Of a stretch of DNA of 64,000 nt, positions 46,712 to 59,069 are shown in pieces. The notes beneath the pieces are model-generated. The model was given only the letters and a program-made list of their open reading frames with translations. It searched no databases and was not told where the DNA came from. The DNA is from Atrina japonica. Taxonomy: Eukaryota > Mollusca > Bivalvia > Pterioida > Pinnidae. The position numbers and the translations under genes were made by a program. The stretch lies in assembly GCA_030159075.1 (NCBI GenBank), contig BROG01000046.1:1513001-1577000 (forward strand), written 5' to 3'. Numbering within the stretch: the stretch's first letter is position 1; the number at the start of each line of letters is the position of its first letter.

Positions 46712-47119
46712 GTATACAAATTAATTGTGTTTTTTTGTAAATTTTAACATACATCAACAAGTTAAAATTATTAAAAAATTATTTATATAGATAGAAAATT
46801 TATTTAGATTTATTTGCAAGTTATATTTTTATATGCTTGTAATAGTTCATGGACATCAAAACATTTTTTAGTTTCTACTCCTGTTCATTGCTCCTTGAAT
46901 GGTCACCAAATCTTACTTGGTCAATTTGTTGTGACATTTTTCTGTTCTTTGATTGGTCACATTTCATCCTGTGGGCAAAAAAGAAAATTCACATTTAGCA
47001 AAATATTGATTGCAAGGCATTGTCAATTATACTGAACAAATACTCTACATGTACTTCAGTTTCTCTCATACATATGTACACACATATATACATTTTTAAT
47101 TTTTGTTTAATACTGCTGC

Positions 47120-47530
47120 TTAAATTGTGGCTACCACTGTCACTCTAAAAGTAAACTTTATTTAACACTGCCACTTAGATTGTGGCTATCACTGTCACTC
47201 TAGAAGTGAACTTTATTTAACACTGCCACTTAGATTGTGGCTATCACTGTCACTCTAGAAGTGAACTTTATTTAACACTGCCACTTAGATTGTGGCTATC
47301 ACTGTCACTCTAGTAGTGAACTTTATTTACCACTTAATGCTGCCACTTAGATTGTGGCTATCTCTGTCACTCTAGTAATGAACTTTATTTAATACTGCCA
47401 CTTAGATTGTGGCTATCACTGTCACTCTAGAAGTGAACTTTATTTAATACTACCACTTAGATTGTGGCTACCACTGTCACTCTAGAAGTAAATTTTATTT
47501 AATACTGGCACTTAGATTATGGTTATCATA
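47120..47530. repeat. Minisatellite, about 58-bp unit, about seven copies
   Basis: The unit combines CTTTATTTAACACTGCCACT, TAGATTGTGGCTATCACTG and TCACTCTAGAAGTGAA. It starts about 410 bp after the NOL11 polyadenylation signal. Edge units are diverged. Confidence 0.9.
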
Positions 47531-47589
47531 TATATGCAAGGTGTGTAGTCTTTGATGCCATTTTTTATAAAAATTAAGGATATCATTGT

Positions 47590-47750
47590 TATCCTAGATA
47601 CTTAAGGGCATAACACTTTTAACCATGGAGTCTCTCACCTCTGGTCAGAGTGGGTTTCCAAGCCCTGCTGGAGCCAAAGCTTAATTGTGAGAAAGTTTGC
47701 TAGTTGACTTGCAGGAGGCTGGCTGTCTCTCCCATGTACATTATAACCAA
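47590..47750 (+). mobile_element. SINE family B fragment, plus orientation
   Basis: Contains ACCATGGAGTCTCTCACCTC, CCAAGCCCTGCTGGAGCC, GTTGACTTGCAGGAGGC and CTCCCATGTACATTATAACC, matching the minus strand of 45117-45367. Head and 3' end are incomplete. Confidence 0.65.
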
Positions 47751-48229
47751 TCTAATTGACAGCCGATCTCTCAATACTCCTGTTTTTTTATATTTTTGTA
47801 TGGGATCTAACAAAACCTGTTACAGGGTCACATGTGAGTGAACTCGTTGGTATGTACTTTTCCTTCAATGAACAAATGACTTACACAATTTCGAAAGTTT
47901 ATGAGATGTTACTTTTTATGATAAAGAAATCATCAGTTTGCAGAGTTCATCATCTTTGGTGATTCGATCCTATCCAGGATTATGGAATTCTCTACTTCAG
48001 GATTTTTGTGTTTTCAGCTCAAAAATCTTAACTATTCCATAATCTTTCATGAACGTGTAAGCTTATAGAGGTTTTCCTCAGAAAACGAGAGCAATGAGAG
48101 ATATAAAATTGTAAACAGATTCTCTCCATCAACATTAAAAATGGCTGTCAGTCTTCGCTGTAACTGCAAAACTGTGCCATGAAACACCATAAAGATATAC
48201 TTATGTACATATGTTGTAGTATTTTGTTT

Positions 48230-48466
48230 AATGTCCATCCCAAAAATCTTTCACTCGTATGAAGACGTCACTAAATGTTGGTGAAGCGCTTCAAATTTGG
48301 CCTATGCTCAGCACTTACGGCAATTGAGCAGTGCCAACACCTACTGTGACACAGGGCCTCAGTTTTGACTGTCTCATTCGAAGGGACAGTAAAGGCCAGC
48401 TGCCTTAACTGAGGCTTGAACCCTCGACCCTCTGGTTGCTAATAGAGCTCTCTGCTGCAGTTAAGA
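48230..48466 (-). mobile_element. SINE family A, minus orientation
   Basis: On the minus strand: head with GGGTTCAAGCCTCAG (B box) and GAGAGCTCTATTAGCAACC, then GACAGTCAAAACTGAGG, AAGTGCTGAGCATAGGCC and CATTTAGTGACGTCTTCATA. The 3' GGGACGTTAA motif is altered. Confidence 0.75.
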
Positions 48467-48507
48467 CTTATTATATAAATACACATATATATATATATAT
48501 ATATTTT

Positions 48508-48715
48508 ATTTTATGCCACATTCAGGAATTTTCAGAGTTATACACTGACGACCAGTTTTTAATGGTTGACAAAACCCGGTTACAGGATGTACCATGCAAA
48601 GAAAATAGCACTATCCCCTAGTATAATTAGCTTGTATTCCAGCGGAATTCCAACCTGCCCTGACTACAGAAGAAAGACCTTTAAATAGGATGGTGTAACC
48701 TCTTGGCCACATAGG
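48508..48715 (-). mobile_element. SINE family B, degraded
   Basis: TTTTATGCCACATTCAGGAA, CCAGTTTTTAATGGTTGACA, AACCCGGTTACAGGATGTACC and CTTGGCCACATAGGC mark the family from 3' end to tRNA-like head. A (TA)n run (48483-48506) precedes it. Confidence 0.65.
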
Positions 48716-50219
48716 CAACTTACACTGGATAATGACTAAGCCTAGTGATGTCACTTCTTATACAGATAATTGTTACAGCTGCAGTAGTCAATACAGCCGA
48801 TGAATACCGCTGTTATTTTCTATTCAGTTATTGTGACTTTCACCCTCAGTAATTATTGCTGGTTTAGATATTGTCATTAATGTTCATTTATTGCCTGTTT
48901 TGAATGCGGTATACGAATCGAAATGATTAGATAATCGGTTGTCTTGAAAATTGTCAACAGCACTTTCAATAGTTCCTCTGTTGGGAAATGTATTTATGAA
49001 ACATTATACATTCGCCACCAGTTCCATGTTCAAATTACAATCACGTCATAATACTTGAAGTAGTACGTCTCTAAGTACTTTTAAAAGACGGCTGTAGGAT
49101 TTTTAATTTCATGCTACACTAGATGAAGTGCATGCGTTAATCTACTCTGAATGCAATTTGTTTGTTTAGAAGATAATATTAATGTTGTTGTTTACTATGT
49201 TTAACCTTTAATTTAAGTCACCTTGGGCACAATCCAAAAATGTTAAGACAAAATCAATGAACAATGTACAAATAATCGGAAATTGAACATATCACGTTAC
49301 CTGGTTTTTCAGAGGTGGGATCAGGTTTCACGGAGAAGTCTCCCCTACCTACACATCCACAGCGAGTCTGCATTCAAGAACTAGTGATACTTCCTAATCG
49401 CAATCAATATAGATGTTTAAAACGGCACCGAGAATTTATATTATGGGGAAATAAATAATACTGTTGATTATTGTGGTTATGGAGAGACAAATTAAGAATC
49501 TAATTTCCCTGAATTTCCCCATGATAAAAATGCTCTGAAAGGATTGTGACAAGCACTAATGAATACTGGATACCATATAACTGTACGTGTAAATATACGG
49601 ATATATAACGTTTGAAAATTTAGTTGGTTTCCGAGTAAAAATTTGAGTTTTCATTAAATTTCAATAAAACCTTATAATTTCTAATCCGGTACGAAACTTT
49701 AAAATAATGGGCGATTGAAAAAGAATGATTGGATTGATTGATGGATTGAAGACATCCCATAATATTAACTTTGTCATGCCCATGTGCTGTCTGTGGTCTT
49801 TCTTTCTTTTTTAAATATCATTGTTTATATGATACTTTTGCACTTGATTGAATTTATTTTGGATATATTTCAAAATGATATGTCAGGAATCTTATCATTG
49901 CGAATGAGACAATTGTGACCATTATGATATTGGCATACTAACAAATCTGCGTAGCGTGATTTCGCATATCTTCTGAAGTCAATAATTCCATTTAACCTTG
50001 ATTTGAAGATTTTGAGATTTTTGGAACCCGGTGTTTAATAATGATTTGACAAGCTGTTTTTGATGCCAGACCTGTCTGTTTTATCCAATCATGGGAGATA
50101 ATTTGTTCTGATTTTGTCGATCTATGAGAATGTCACTCACATGATATTGGCAGCTGCAGTTACAGTCAACACGTGACAGGACAGTTTAACGAATATGTAG
50201 CTATAGCATAGGGATATTT

Positions 50220-50360
50220 TCTATGTTGTTTGGTGTTACATTCACAAAATTTCAGTCATACCATGACGGCCCCTTTTACATTGTAGAGGAGAAAACTCCA
50301 TCGCATTGTACCTGGGAAATACCGGCTTTCCGCTAGAACTTGGCAAACATCCTTACAAAA
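50220..50360 (-). mobile_element. SINE family B body fragment
   Basis: TTTACATTGTAGAGGAGAAA, CATTGTACCTGGGAAATACC, GGCTTTCCGC and TTGGCAAACATCCTTACAAA match the family body. A further scrap (TTCCGCCAAACTCAATAAAT) is at 50480-50500. Confidence 0.55.
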
Positions 50361-51345
50361 TTAGCTAGACATCACCAAGTGATCATACAAAAACATCAGT
50401 TAACCCGAAATACCTTAAATGTACTTCAGAGTATATTATATAAACACATTATTACTACTTTGTTATGTTTGATTGCGGTTTTCCGCCAAACTCAATAAAT
50501 GTTCAGTTACATTGTTTATTTCTAGGTAAATACTTATGTCTAAGTTTGGTAATTGCTTACCATTCATTTAATAATAGTTTCACAGATAGGGGACGTATTT
50601 ATTCATCGATACTCTTGCTTGTTCATTTCTGACAAAGAACAAAATATGTTTATTTCATATATTAATTATGTAATAATATCTTTTGAATGTATGCCGATCA
50701 ATGTCTGTCAACATTGATAATATTGATGGTGTCGACGGCGATGATGATAACGATGATGATAACGATGATGATGAAGAAGATGAAGATGTCAACAATAATA
50801 TCAACCTGAAATTTTTATGATTTTTACGTGGAAGTAACACTCTTCTCTCTTTATTGTATAAAACCACAATCACTGATCTTAGTATTGCGCACTACAACAT
50901 AATGATATGCTTATAATGTGTTGGAGACAACCTTCGATTTGATATTTGTTTAAAAGGGTGCAGTACTTATAGCTGTATATAAATGGGTATATGTACATGT
51001 ATATATATACTTTCCTAAGCTTAATAGGATTACCGTATTTACCAAGGCTTAATGAACCACAGGACAAACACACCAAGGTCAACAAGAATGAAAATTCTAC
51101 TTAGATGACTAAAGAAGCGAAACCAAAAAAGGTGACACTGTTTTAGGTGGGTGAACGTATTAAAGGTCAAAAATAGCCCATTGTTTGTATATTAAAAGTT
51201 TTAGATAAATTTATTTTATACAAGAAAATTGACGAATATTATTATTAAGAAAAAGTTAATATGATATCAGATTGATACTTGAAGTGTGACGTAAACATGT
51301 GTTATAAGGTCGTCATTTTGAACAACCTTTGTAGACCAGATCGGG

Positions 51346-51729
51346 CCCTAAGTCGTCAAATTTACTCGGTTCTCAAGCTCAACTGACTTTACATGATTTT
51401 AAGGCAAAAACAAGCAAAATTTATTCTGTAATTGGAGATGTTTCCGTATAGATGGCATACAATTGTAAATAATCATGAAAGTTATTGTTCATTTGAAGAA
51501 AACTTCAGAAATATTAAGAAATAGTGTGAGAACGCACTCAAATTTTGAGTACCTTACTCAACATATTTATTCATTTTTTACAGGAAAATAATAACTTTTT
51601 ATGTAAGGGATGTAAAATTATAATATTTTTTCAATTCACTCAAATTCGAAGTTTTATGAGTGACTATGTGGTCAAAATAATAAAATATTGGTTGTGCTTG
51701 AGTATTGAGTAAATTTGGTGATTTTGGGA
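51346..51729. mobile_element. MITE with GTCACCAAATTTACTCA-type ends, copy 1
   Basis: Left TCGTCAAATTTACTCGGTTC and right end (read inward) AATCACCAAATTTACTCAAT. Internal CATTTGAAGAAAACTTCAGA and a central inverted GAG(A)ACGCACTCAAATTTTGAGT block are shared with 57458-57753. Confidence 0.75.
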
Positions 51730-52107
51730 TCTAATTGTTTATGAGTTTTATAATGTTTTATTTTCTTTTTTAAAATGTATTTTGGAAAAAACCAAAAGCT
51801 AAGCCATAGAGAAGCACATATCTTTGGATTTTAATTGGTGTAGTTAGTACACTCCCTAATTCTGTAAAGGTCATTCTCAGCCATCGGTATGTGACTGTTG
51901 CAATAATTTGATTTATTACATACATGTGTAATCATACAGTTACAATACTGAGTTCAATACGTTATGTCGTATTGCACATAGTTGGATACGGAAATTTCAC
52001 CGGAGTTACTTTTCTAAATGGCGTTCATGTCATCCAAAATATTTGAAGGCGTCGTTAAAAGCAGGGTGAATTTTAAATTTGTGTATATATATAGATAAAT
52101 AAGGGAC

Positions 52108-52279
52108 ATGTAATAAAAACAAAACCACACAAATGTTTCTATCCGTATCATCAGACTGCAATTGATTGTTGTAGCGAATAGATTCAACTCGAACTACGCT
52201 CTCGTTGAATCCTTCCGCAACAACGATCTCGTGCAGTCTGATAATACGGATAGAAACATATGTGTAGTTTTGTCTATGT
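52108..52279. mobile_element. Near full-length palindromic MITE
   Basis: Almost the whole of this 172-bp block is an imperfect palindrome. CACAAATGTTTCTATCCGTA and TCAGACTGCA on the left are inverted on the right as TGCAGTCTGATAATACGG. The arms extend to a loop of about 15 bases around 52197. Because the arms are complementary, both strands read the same short peptide (DTDRNICVVL), which is not evidence of coding. Confidence 0.75.
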
Positions 52280-52507
52280 ATTGCACACCTTCCGTACATT
52301 GTATTTATAACATACCGGTAAATTTGCATTCATCTCGGTGCTTCAGACCATGTTAGTGTTACTTCTCATATTTAAAACTATGCCTTTCCTGTTCCATCCT
52401 CCCAGATTATATGGAATAAAATGTTTTATCAATTCTATGTCTATATTAACTAGAAATTAGTCGTGACATTGTGTCACCTCGACACTGTACACTAAAATTG
52501 TTTATAT

Positions 52508-52612
52508 ACTTTTCAAATTTGAGCTCAACTGATGAAGTCTAATTGACAGAAACGATATCGTCTTGAGCATTATAACTTTGGTATTATGTTTATAATATTT
52601 ATAACCACTAGG
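52508..52612. repeat. Direct duplication, first copy (second at 52857-52955)
   Basis: CTTTTCAAATTTGAGCTCAA, CTGATGAAGTCTAATTGACA and GAAACGATATCGTCTTGAGC recur in the same order 349 bp further on. The terminal part (GAGCATTATAACTTT, TATTATGTTTATA) also occurs at 58925-58955, just before a long (TA)n tract. Confidence 0.8.
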
Positions 52613-52970
52613 TCGTTGCCACTGCTGGTGGACCGTTTGAGTCCCCGAGGGTATACATAAACCTAGTTCCTGGTATTTCGGTACCAGCTGTTCATCTTAT
52701 ACTAAAGAAAAATTTGGCACTGTTAACACTATTTGAATTCGAAAATCATCTAAAGCTAAGATGGTCATTCTTTTTTTTTTTACAGTGGTTACTCTTAGAC
52801 AGATTTCGGCTTATTTGGCCTTGTATGGTACCAGTTTGTCTTTAGAAATTACACATACTTTTCAAATTGGAGCTCAACTGATGAAGTCTAATTGACAGAA
52901 ACGATATCGTCTTGAGCATTATAACTTTGGTATTATGTTTATAATATTTATATCCATTACAAAGTCCGGG

Positions 52971-53101
<131 letters not shown>

Positions 53102-54519
53102 CATACACTTCTATACTATCCTCATTACAAAAATAAAATTGTTTCGTAAAGGAAGATGCACTGAAACATCAGATACCACATTCAAGCCAGAAAACGCATT
53201 AAAATATACATTTGCTTTCAAACTACAGATAACATGTTAGTTCAAATATTTACAATACATACATTTGAAATATCCAAACATAAAAAGTATGAAACAATTA
53301 TGTTTTAAAAGAGCAATAAGCTTCTGTCGAAACGGACGGGTTGTTACATTTCAATAAAAAGAATTTTATACAAGTATAAAGGAGAAATATCACCATACAG
53401 TTAAAAGAACACCGAGAACATAAACATTGAACAGCATTTTGTTTGTAGAGATGTACCTTATTTTTATTGTCACGTGTCTCGTTCAGTCATATTTAAAGTT
53501 AACATTGAATGTAATGACTATGTATCAGATTCATTTAAAAGTGGTGTAGTGTTACGAACAGATAATTATACGGTTAAACTAGCACCTCTTTTTGCAGTTG
53601 TATTTAATCGAAATATTGAAGTAAATGATAAGGTACTAGGAGTTTATATATTTTTGATCATTTATACAAGAGAGGGTATTTATTATCCTACATTCACGAA
53701 GGTTTTAAATTGTTTGAATATCAATTTGGTTCTATTTATCATGCGGTTAATCAATTCCAATTTAACACTTAATCTGGATTTATTTAGTGGAGCTATCAAG
53801 TAGATCTACAGTAAGACTCATTCTTGGTCTCTTTCTATTTCAGTTTTAGGGCTTTAATTTTCATACAGGTCTAGCCGATTACATGAGTGCATATGGGTTG
53901 TTAATGAAAATTTTCACGTAAGTTGGCGTCATTTTTCATGCGTTTATACGTGTGTCGGTTTGTGTGATTGCCATGTATCTATACTAGAGGAATTATAATT
54001 TCATATAAGAGGTATCTTGGTATAGACAGCAGCTGACCATACATTTGCAATGTATTTTAATTTAAAATACAATGTACCTTTAACTCCACCAGTACCGTTG
54101 TAAAAGAAGTTTCAGTTTGGACATAAAATCAATTTTAAGAAATGTTATTTCTTTTACTGAAGTCAACTGGACTATTGATTTACTATCATTGCCTCAATGC
54201 CATCAACATAGAGTTTCTTGGAGGGTCCTACATACATTTGTCAAACGAAAATGTTAAAGAACTGTTGAGATGTTGCGTTGTCTAGATATGGAAATAAGAA
54301 TTTCTTGACTCTGTCTCGTATATTTATTGCATATGAAAGCCATGTTAGTTTTATTAATATTTGCGCTTATAATAACAAGCATAATGAAACGTTCATAGCC
54401 ACCATTTTATTTATTATACAAGACGAGGTAATATTACTACAGACTAAATCGAACTCTTCACTCTTCACATTTTTGCAAAAGCGTTTATATTAAATGTTAA
54501 AAATCTGTTGTTAGTTTGC

Positions 54520-55641
54520 TCATAACATATCAATCTGCGGTTTTGTTTTAGAGTAGTAAACATTCACGACCGGTATAAATACTTTACCGTCTTTTTCAGA
54601 CTGTTCTTGTGTTTCATTTCGTTCACGTTTTTCTTTAGCCAATGTCCTAGATAATTTCCGTATATCTTTTCTCTTGAAGGAATCTAAGATTTCATCACTT
54701 TTTCTCACTTGCTTTATTGGATCGCCGAAAGTCACCTCTCGTTTGGGTCTGCCGACTTGTGATACAGACATCTCTGAATCCGTAGTAGTGTCCGGCTGCG
54801 TCAACATCCAGTTATTTTTAACCCGTGGTGGCCCTTCCATAGGACCGAGTCCATCCTTGTCTTCGTCGGGGTCACCCAGTGAATTGCTGTATTTCGATAA
54901 GCGACTTTTGCACACCGTGTTTTCCAATGGATATAGGTCTTTATTCAAAATAGCTGGCCTCAACTTATTTTGTAGTTGCTGGAACCTATCGTCACTTTTA
55001 GTGACCCCAGCATTTAAAAATTTCTTTCCTCGATACATATCATAATGTTTTAGGGCTTCTTGATCAACAACTACAACCTCTGGTAAACGAGTCATACATG
55101 TTCTTTCCCTGTGTGTAACAATTTCTGTTTGTTCTCTACGAACGCTGTATGGCATCTTCGGGAATGTCTTTGATCTTTCTTTTTCTTTTGGTCTCTCGCG
55201 TTTAGCTGACCTTACCTCATAATCGGGCATATGATACATGACATCGATACTCCTAGGACGATCGTCCATATTTTGTAGCATTGGTAAGTTCATGCTAGAA
55301 AGTCGAAGTTCATCTTCTCGCTTCCATTTCTTTTGCTTTCGTTCTTGTTTCGCCATGAATGTTCTTGCCGTTAAATCCAATGAGTTTGAATTTTTCATTT
55401 GCCTTAGAGACAGGTTAGATAATGTCCTCTCAAGATGACGATCCTGACTTCTGTTTTCCAACAAAATTGCCTGATATAAATTGGTTTTCGGTACGGCATG
55501 ACGAACACAGAGGAACTGTTTAATTTTAATGTTCTTAGCATCCTTACCTTGTGTAAACGACAGAGTATCTGGAGATATTTCCAGCTCTTGTACGGATTCT
55601 ACCTTTTGCTGTCGTGGTGTGGAATTCATTGTTAATGCCAT
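54520..55641 (-). CDS. Orphan 373-aa basic, probably disordered protein, intronless ORF
   Basis: I do not recognise this protein. It is an uninterrupted ORF far longer than chance in this AT-rich DNA, with ATG at 55641, an in-frame TGA 13 codons upstream, a second ATG at codon 5 and a TGA stop. It is rich in Lys, Arg, Ser, Glu and Asp, with no signal peptide or membrane segment. Residues 96-111 and 322-350 are strongly charged and may form helices. Residues 300-305 read KREVTF, which fits the RVxF docking motif for protein phosphatase 1, followed by GDPI. Residues 142-159 are a Lys/Arg/Glu patch. Hydrophobic islands at 185-194 (LPEVVVVDQE) and 353-362 (KVFIPVVNVY) may be binding motifs. Possible AATAAA signals on the minus strand sit at 54411-54406 and 54415-54410, about 110 bp past the stop. 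It could be a single-exon gene or one large exon of a spliced gene. Coding status is likely; function is unknown. Confidence 0.7.
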   Translation of the reverse strand: MALTMNSTPRQQKVESVQELEISPDTLSFTQGKDAKNIKIKQFLCVRHAVPKTNLYQAILLENRSQDRHLERTLSNLSLRQMKNSNSLDLTARTFMAKQERKQKKWKREDELRLSSMNLPMLQNMDDRPRSIDVMYHMPDYEVRSAKRERPKEKERSKTFPKMPYSVRREQTEIVTHRERTCMTRLPEVVVVDQEALKHYDMYRGKKFLNAGVTKSDDRFQQLQNKLRPAILNKDLYPLENTVCKSRLSKYSNSLGDPDEDKDGLGPMEGPPRVKNNWMLTQPDTTTDSEMSVSQVGRPKREVTFGDPIKQVRKSDEILDSFKRKDIRKLSRTLAKEKRERNETQEQSEKDGKVFIPVVNVYYSKTKPQIDML

Positions 55642-57035
55642 TCCGTGAAGCAGATGAATATCAATGGAATAAAATCCTCACCGTTCTACATTATTGGCGG
55701 TGGTACTGATATGTACACCCCAAATGTTCATATAGAAGAGTCAAACAATTTTAAAATTTCTTCTCCCAGACTACCACCAATGATATGAACCTTGCATCTG
55801 GATAGAAATTTTACGTGCAGTCAGTTGCTCTTATATTTGATTATTCATAATTTGGTTAAGATTTGGTCGATCGCCTCGCCTAGATTACACCTGTAATTAT
55901 GTTCCAGTCGGCAGAGAACGAAACGTCAGAATCCATTATAAAGATATTGCTACTTTTTGTACATGTATGGTTATTAAATATTCATTGATAATATCCTTTG
56001 TCTTACTTGTCATCATGTCTCAATACACGTTCGACGGTAAATAATGACACACGAATCTCTATAGTAAGGCCTCTATGCACTATTGTTGCTCACAAATGAA
56101 TTAATTCAATTACTTGTTTTAAATGCCATTGGTATAATAAATTGTATAGGTGAATTAGGGGCTGTCGTTATTAACAACGATTATACTTAAATTCTGCTGC
56201 AACAGTCGACTGAATAGCAGATATTGTAATAAGTATAAATAAGTCCGCTATTTTTCTCAACCAGTAGAATACATAATCACAAATTATATATTGGAGTTCG
56301 CTTATTCAAAGACTGAGACGTGCATGCAGATCATGAGGTTCTGTCGTTATGTTCTCTCATATCATGTAACTAATTATGATAGTTTTCATTGTTTTTCTGT
56401 AAGCTTATCAGATACTCACTTCGACTAGTTCTTTGATAACTTGGAGAATGGCTGTGTTGACAACATATTGTACAATTGCAATCGATTTAACATAACCAAA
56501 CTGTTATGCATGTACTATAGAATAATAACTTGATTGATAGTCTAAGGATCAACTGATATATCAGATTTTATTTCTGTGGTTAAAACATGTCTGAAGTGCT
56601 AGGTACACCAAAACCAATAGAATGACAACATATTTTCCTTTATGAAATACCTGCCTGTTCCTTTAATTTGTTCTGTATCTGTTGAAATATAGGACACGTT
56701 CGAAAAAATGACGTTTTATAAAATGAAAAAAATATATATCGGAGAAAATTTTTAAGAAGAATAAGCAAGTACTTTTAAAAGAAAGGAATAAACCGGCGCC
56801 ATGAATAAGAGAAAGGAAAACTCGGAGTGTTCTCTCATACAAGGCGTTGTTCTGTCTTCGTCCAGTATGTCCACTTCATTTAATGTAAATCAAATGTTAT
56901 GTAAATGAGATCAGAGCTAAGTAACTGACCATATTTATTCAGTACTTTGTATACATCGTAGATTAAATAGGTAACGAGGCTACTTTATTTGATATTTTTG
57001 TTGTACAACGCAAATTATAACATTTTCTGTTTCGA

Positions 57036-57222
<187 letters not shown>

Positions 57223-57457
57223 TGGGGTTTATGGGCAGATGATCTGTGGGTTATACAGCTTTATAACAGATTACGTAGATATTATGGCGGTTGTTGAAAC
57301 GTTTGTACCAATTGTGACGAGTATACACTCCACACGTATTTCATTGAACTCGACTGTGGACTCACGGCGGATGTGACCGATCGACAGGGGATGCTTACTC
57401 CTCCATGGCACCTGATCCCACCTCTTGATTGGTTAACGTGCGGTAAACTGGGCAAAA

Positions 57458-57753
57458 AGTCACCAAATTTACTCAGTACTCAAGCTGTAACTGGATATAA
57501 AATAATAAAAAATATTGCTCATTTGAAGAAAACTTAAGAAATATTTAGAAAAATGTTTGAGTACGTACTCAAATCTTGAGTACCGTACTCAACGAATTTA
57601 TTTATTTATTGTGACGCAAAAAATTATATGTAAATAATTAAACTGAATCATAATATGTTTCCTAATCACTAAACTTCAGTTTTATAAACAATTTTAAAGT
57701 CAAAATAATGAAATAAAAGTTGAGCTTCAGTAATGAGTAAATTTGGTGACTCC
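57458..57753. mobile_element. MITE with GTCACCAAATTTACTCA ends, copy 2
   Basis: Left GTCACCAAATTTACTCAG and right end (read inward) GTCACCAAATTTACTCAT are near-perfect inverted copies. The central GAGTACGTACTCAAATC and TTGAGTACCGTACTCAA form inner palindromes. It shares its interior with 51346-51729. Confidence 0.8.
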
Positions 57754-57860
57754 GGGTTCTGAACTACTTTTTTCGCTTTGTACGCAGACATCAATCATCT
57801 GAAAGTTGGCGATGACGTCACTGGTGTTTGTGACGTCACTTAAAATGCGAATGGAAACAA

Positions 57861-58035
57861 TAGACCCTTTCACGATAAATGCGGTCCTGTAACTTTGAGG
57901 GAATAAATGATACAGATCCCTGTAAAATGACATCAAGAAACAATCAGTTACTATAACGACGTCCATATTTTTGCGGGTATCTGTATCATTTATTCCCTCA
58001 AAGTTACAGGACCGCAGTTATCGTGAAAGGGTCTA
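57861..58035. mobile_element. MITE with ~66-bp terminal inverted repeats, copy 1
   Basis: TAGACCCTTTCACGATAA, GCGGTCCTGTAACTTTGAGG and GAATAAATGATACAGAT are mirrored at the right end almost without change, leaving a unique centre of about 40 bp (AGAAACAATCAGTTACTATA). Confidence 0.85.
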
Positions 58036-58131
58036 TAGCATAAAACAAGAAGATGATTTTAAAATTGTGTTGCATCCAAGTAGGCAATTGGACAATTTTG
58101 CTAAATTCAAAATCTGAAAAAGTATGCTTAG

Positions 58132-58292
58132 TAGACCCTTTCACGATACTGCGGTCCTGTAAGTCTGGGGAATAAATGATACAGATACCCGCCAAAATAT
58201 AGACGTCGTTATAGTAACTGATTGTTTCTTGACGTCATTTGTATCATATGTTCCCTCAAAGTTACAGGACCGCAGTTATCGTGAAAGGTCTA
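58132..58292. mobile_element. Same MITE, copy 2, opposite orientation
   Basis: Same ends and same centre as 57861-58035, but the centre reads as its reverse complement (TATAGTAACTGATTGTTTCT). Only 96 bp separate the two. Arms are slightly more diverged and one has small deletions. Confidence 0.85.
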
Positions 58293-58464
58293 TAATTTAA
58301 AACGTATGAAAATGTATGTATAAAAATATAAGCAATATTTAAAATATGATTTGTGCACTTATTTCTGCGCAAGTATTTTACCTATTTGATACATTTTGGT
58401 CAACTCGACAGAAAAGAGAATATAGATTCACATACTCCAGTCACCAGAAAATGCCATTTAAATG

Positions 58465-58618
58465 GAACTTATTCATGTACCACGTGATAACCGGTAACAT
58501 TTGTGTGGTACTAGTATCTCCAATGGTGACGGAACGTAACTCTACGTAATCTTCCCGCTGAAATGACAATGCCGCGGGATACCGTCTGCTAGCGTCATTC
58601 CATGACTAATAGAAAGGT
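58465..58618. mobile_element. Truncated reverse copy of the 38842 MITE
   Basis: TATTCATGTACCACGTGATA, ACTAGTATCTCCAATGGTGA, GGAACGTAACTCTACGTAAT and GCTAGCGTCATTCCATGACT match the reverse complement of 38842-39060. The distal arm is missing. Confidence 0.75.
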
Positions 58619-58619
58619 T

Positions 58620-58722
58620 ACAGCCCGGTAACCCGAAGGCCCGTTACTCCGAAGGTCTGATACGCCGAAGACCCGATACTCCAAAGGCCCGATGCTCCGA
58701 AAACCCATTACTCCGAAAAAGT
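58620..58722. repeat. Minisatellite, about 18-bp unit, six copies
   Basis: GC-richer unit of the type GGCCCGATACTCCGAAG, repeated with substitutions (ACTCCGAAGGTCTGATAC, ATGCTCCGAAAACCCATT). It stands out from the AT-rich surroundings and starts right at the break point of the truncated MITE at 58618. Confidence 0.85.
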
Positions 58723-58950
58723 GCACATCATGTTCAATTTCATTTTCAATTTCAATTTCAATGTTCGTTAGAGCCGTGTACGACAGGAGTCTTTGTGAAA
58801 ACACTCTCAAGAACGCTCTTTTATACGGTGTCCCAATGGGCCATCTGTAACAGCCCGACAGGGCATTTGTAAAACACCGTTGAGGTCGCGCTAACACGCT
58901 ATCGCTCACTTACACTTTTTATAGATTGAGCATTATAACTTTAGTATTAT

Positions 58951-59069
<119 letters not shown>

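Noticed and set aside
53474..53803. 109-codon plus-strand ORF
   Set aside because: AT-rich composition, Leu/Ile/Asn-heavy peptide, no recognisable motif and no good promoter or splice context. Length is within chance for this DNA.
54674..55045. 123-codon plus-strand ORF opposite the 373-aa gene
   Set aside because: An antisense shadow of the longer minus-strand frame, with no independent support.
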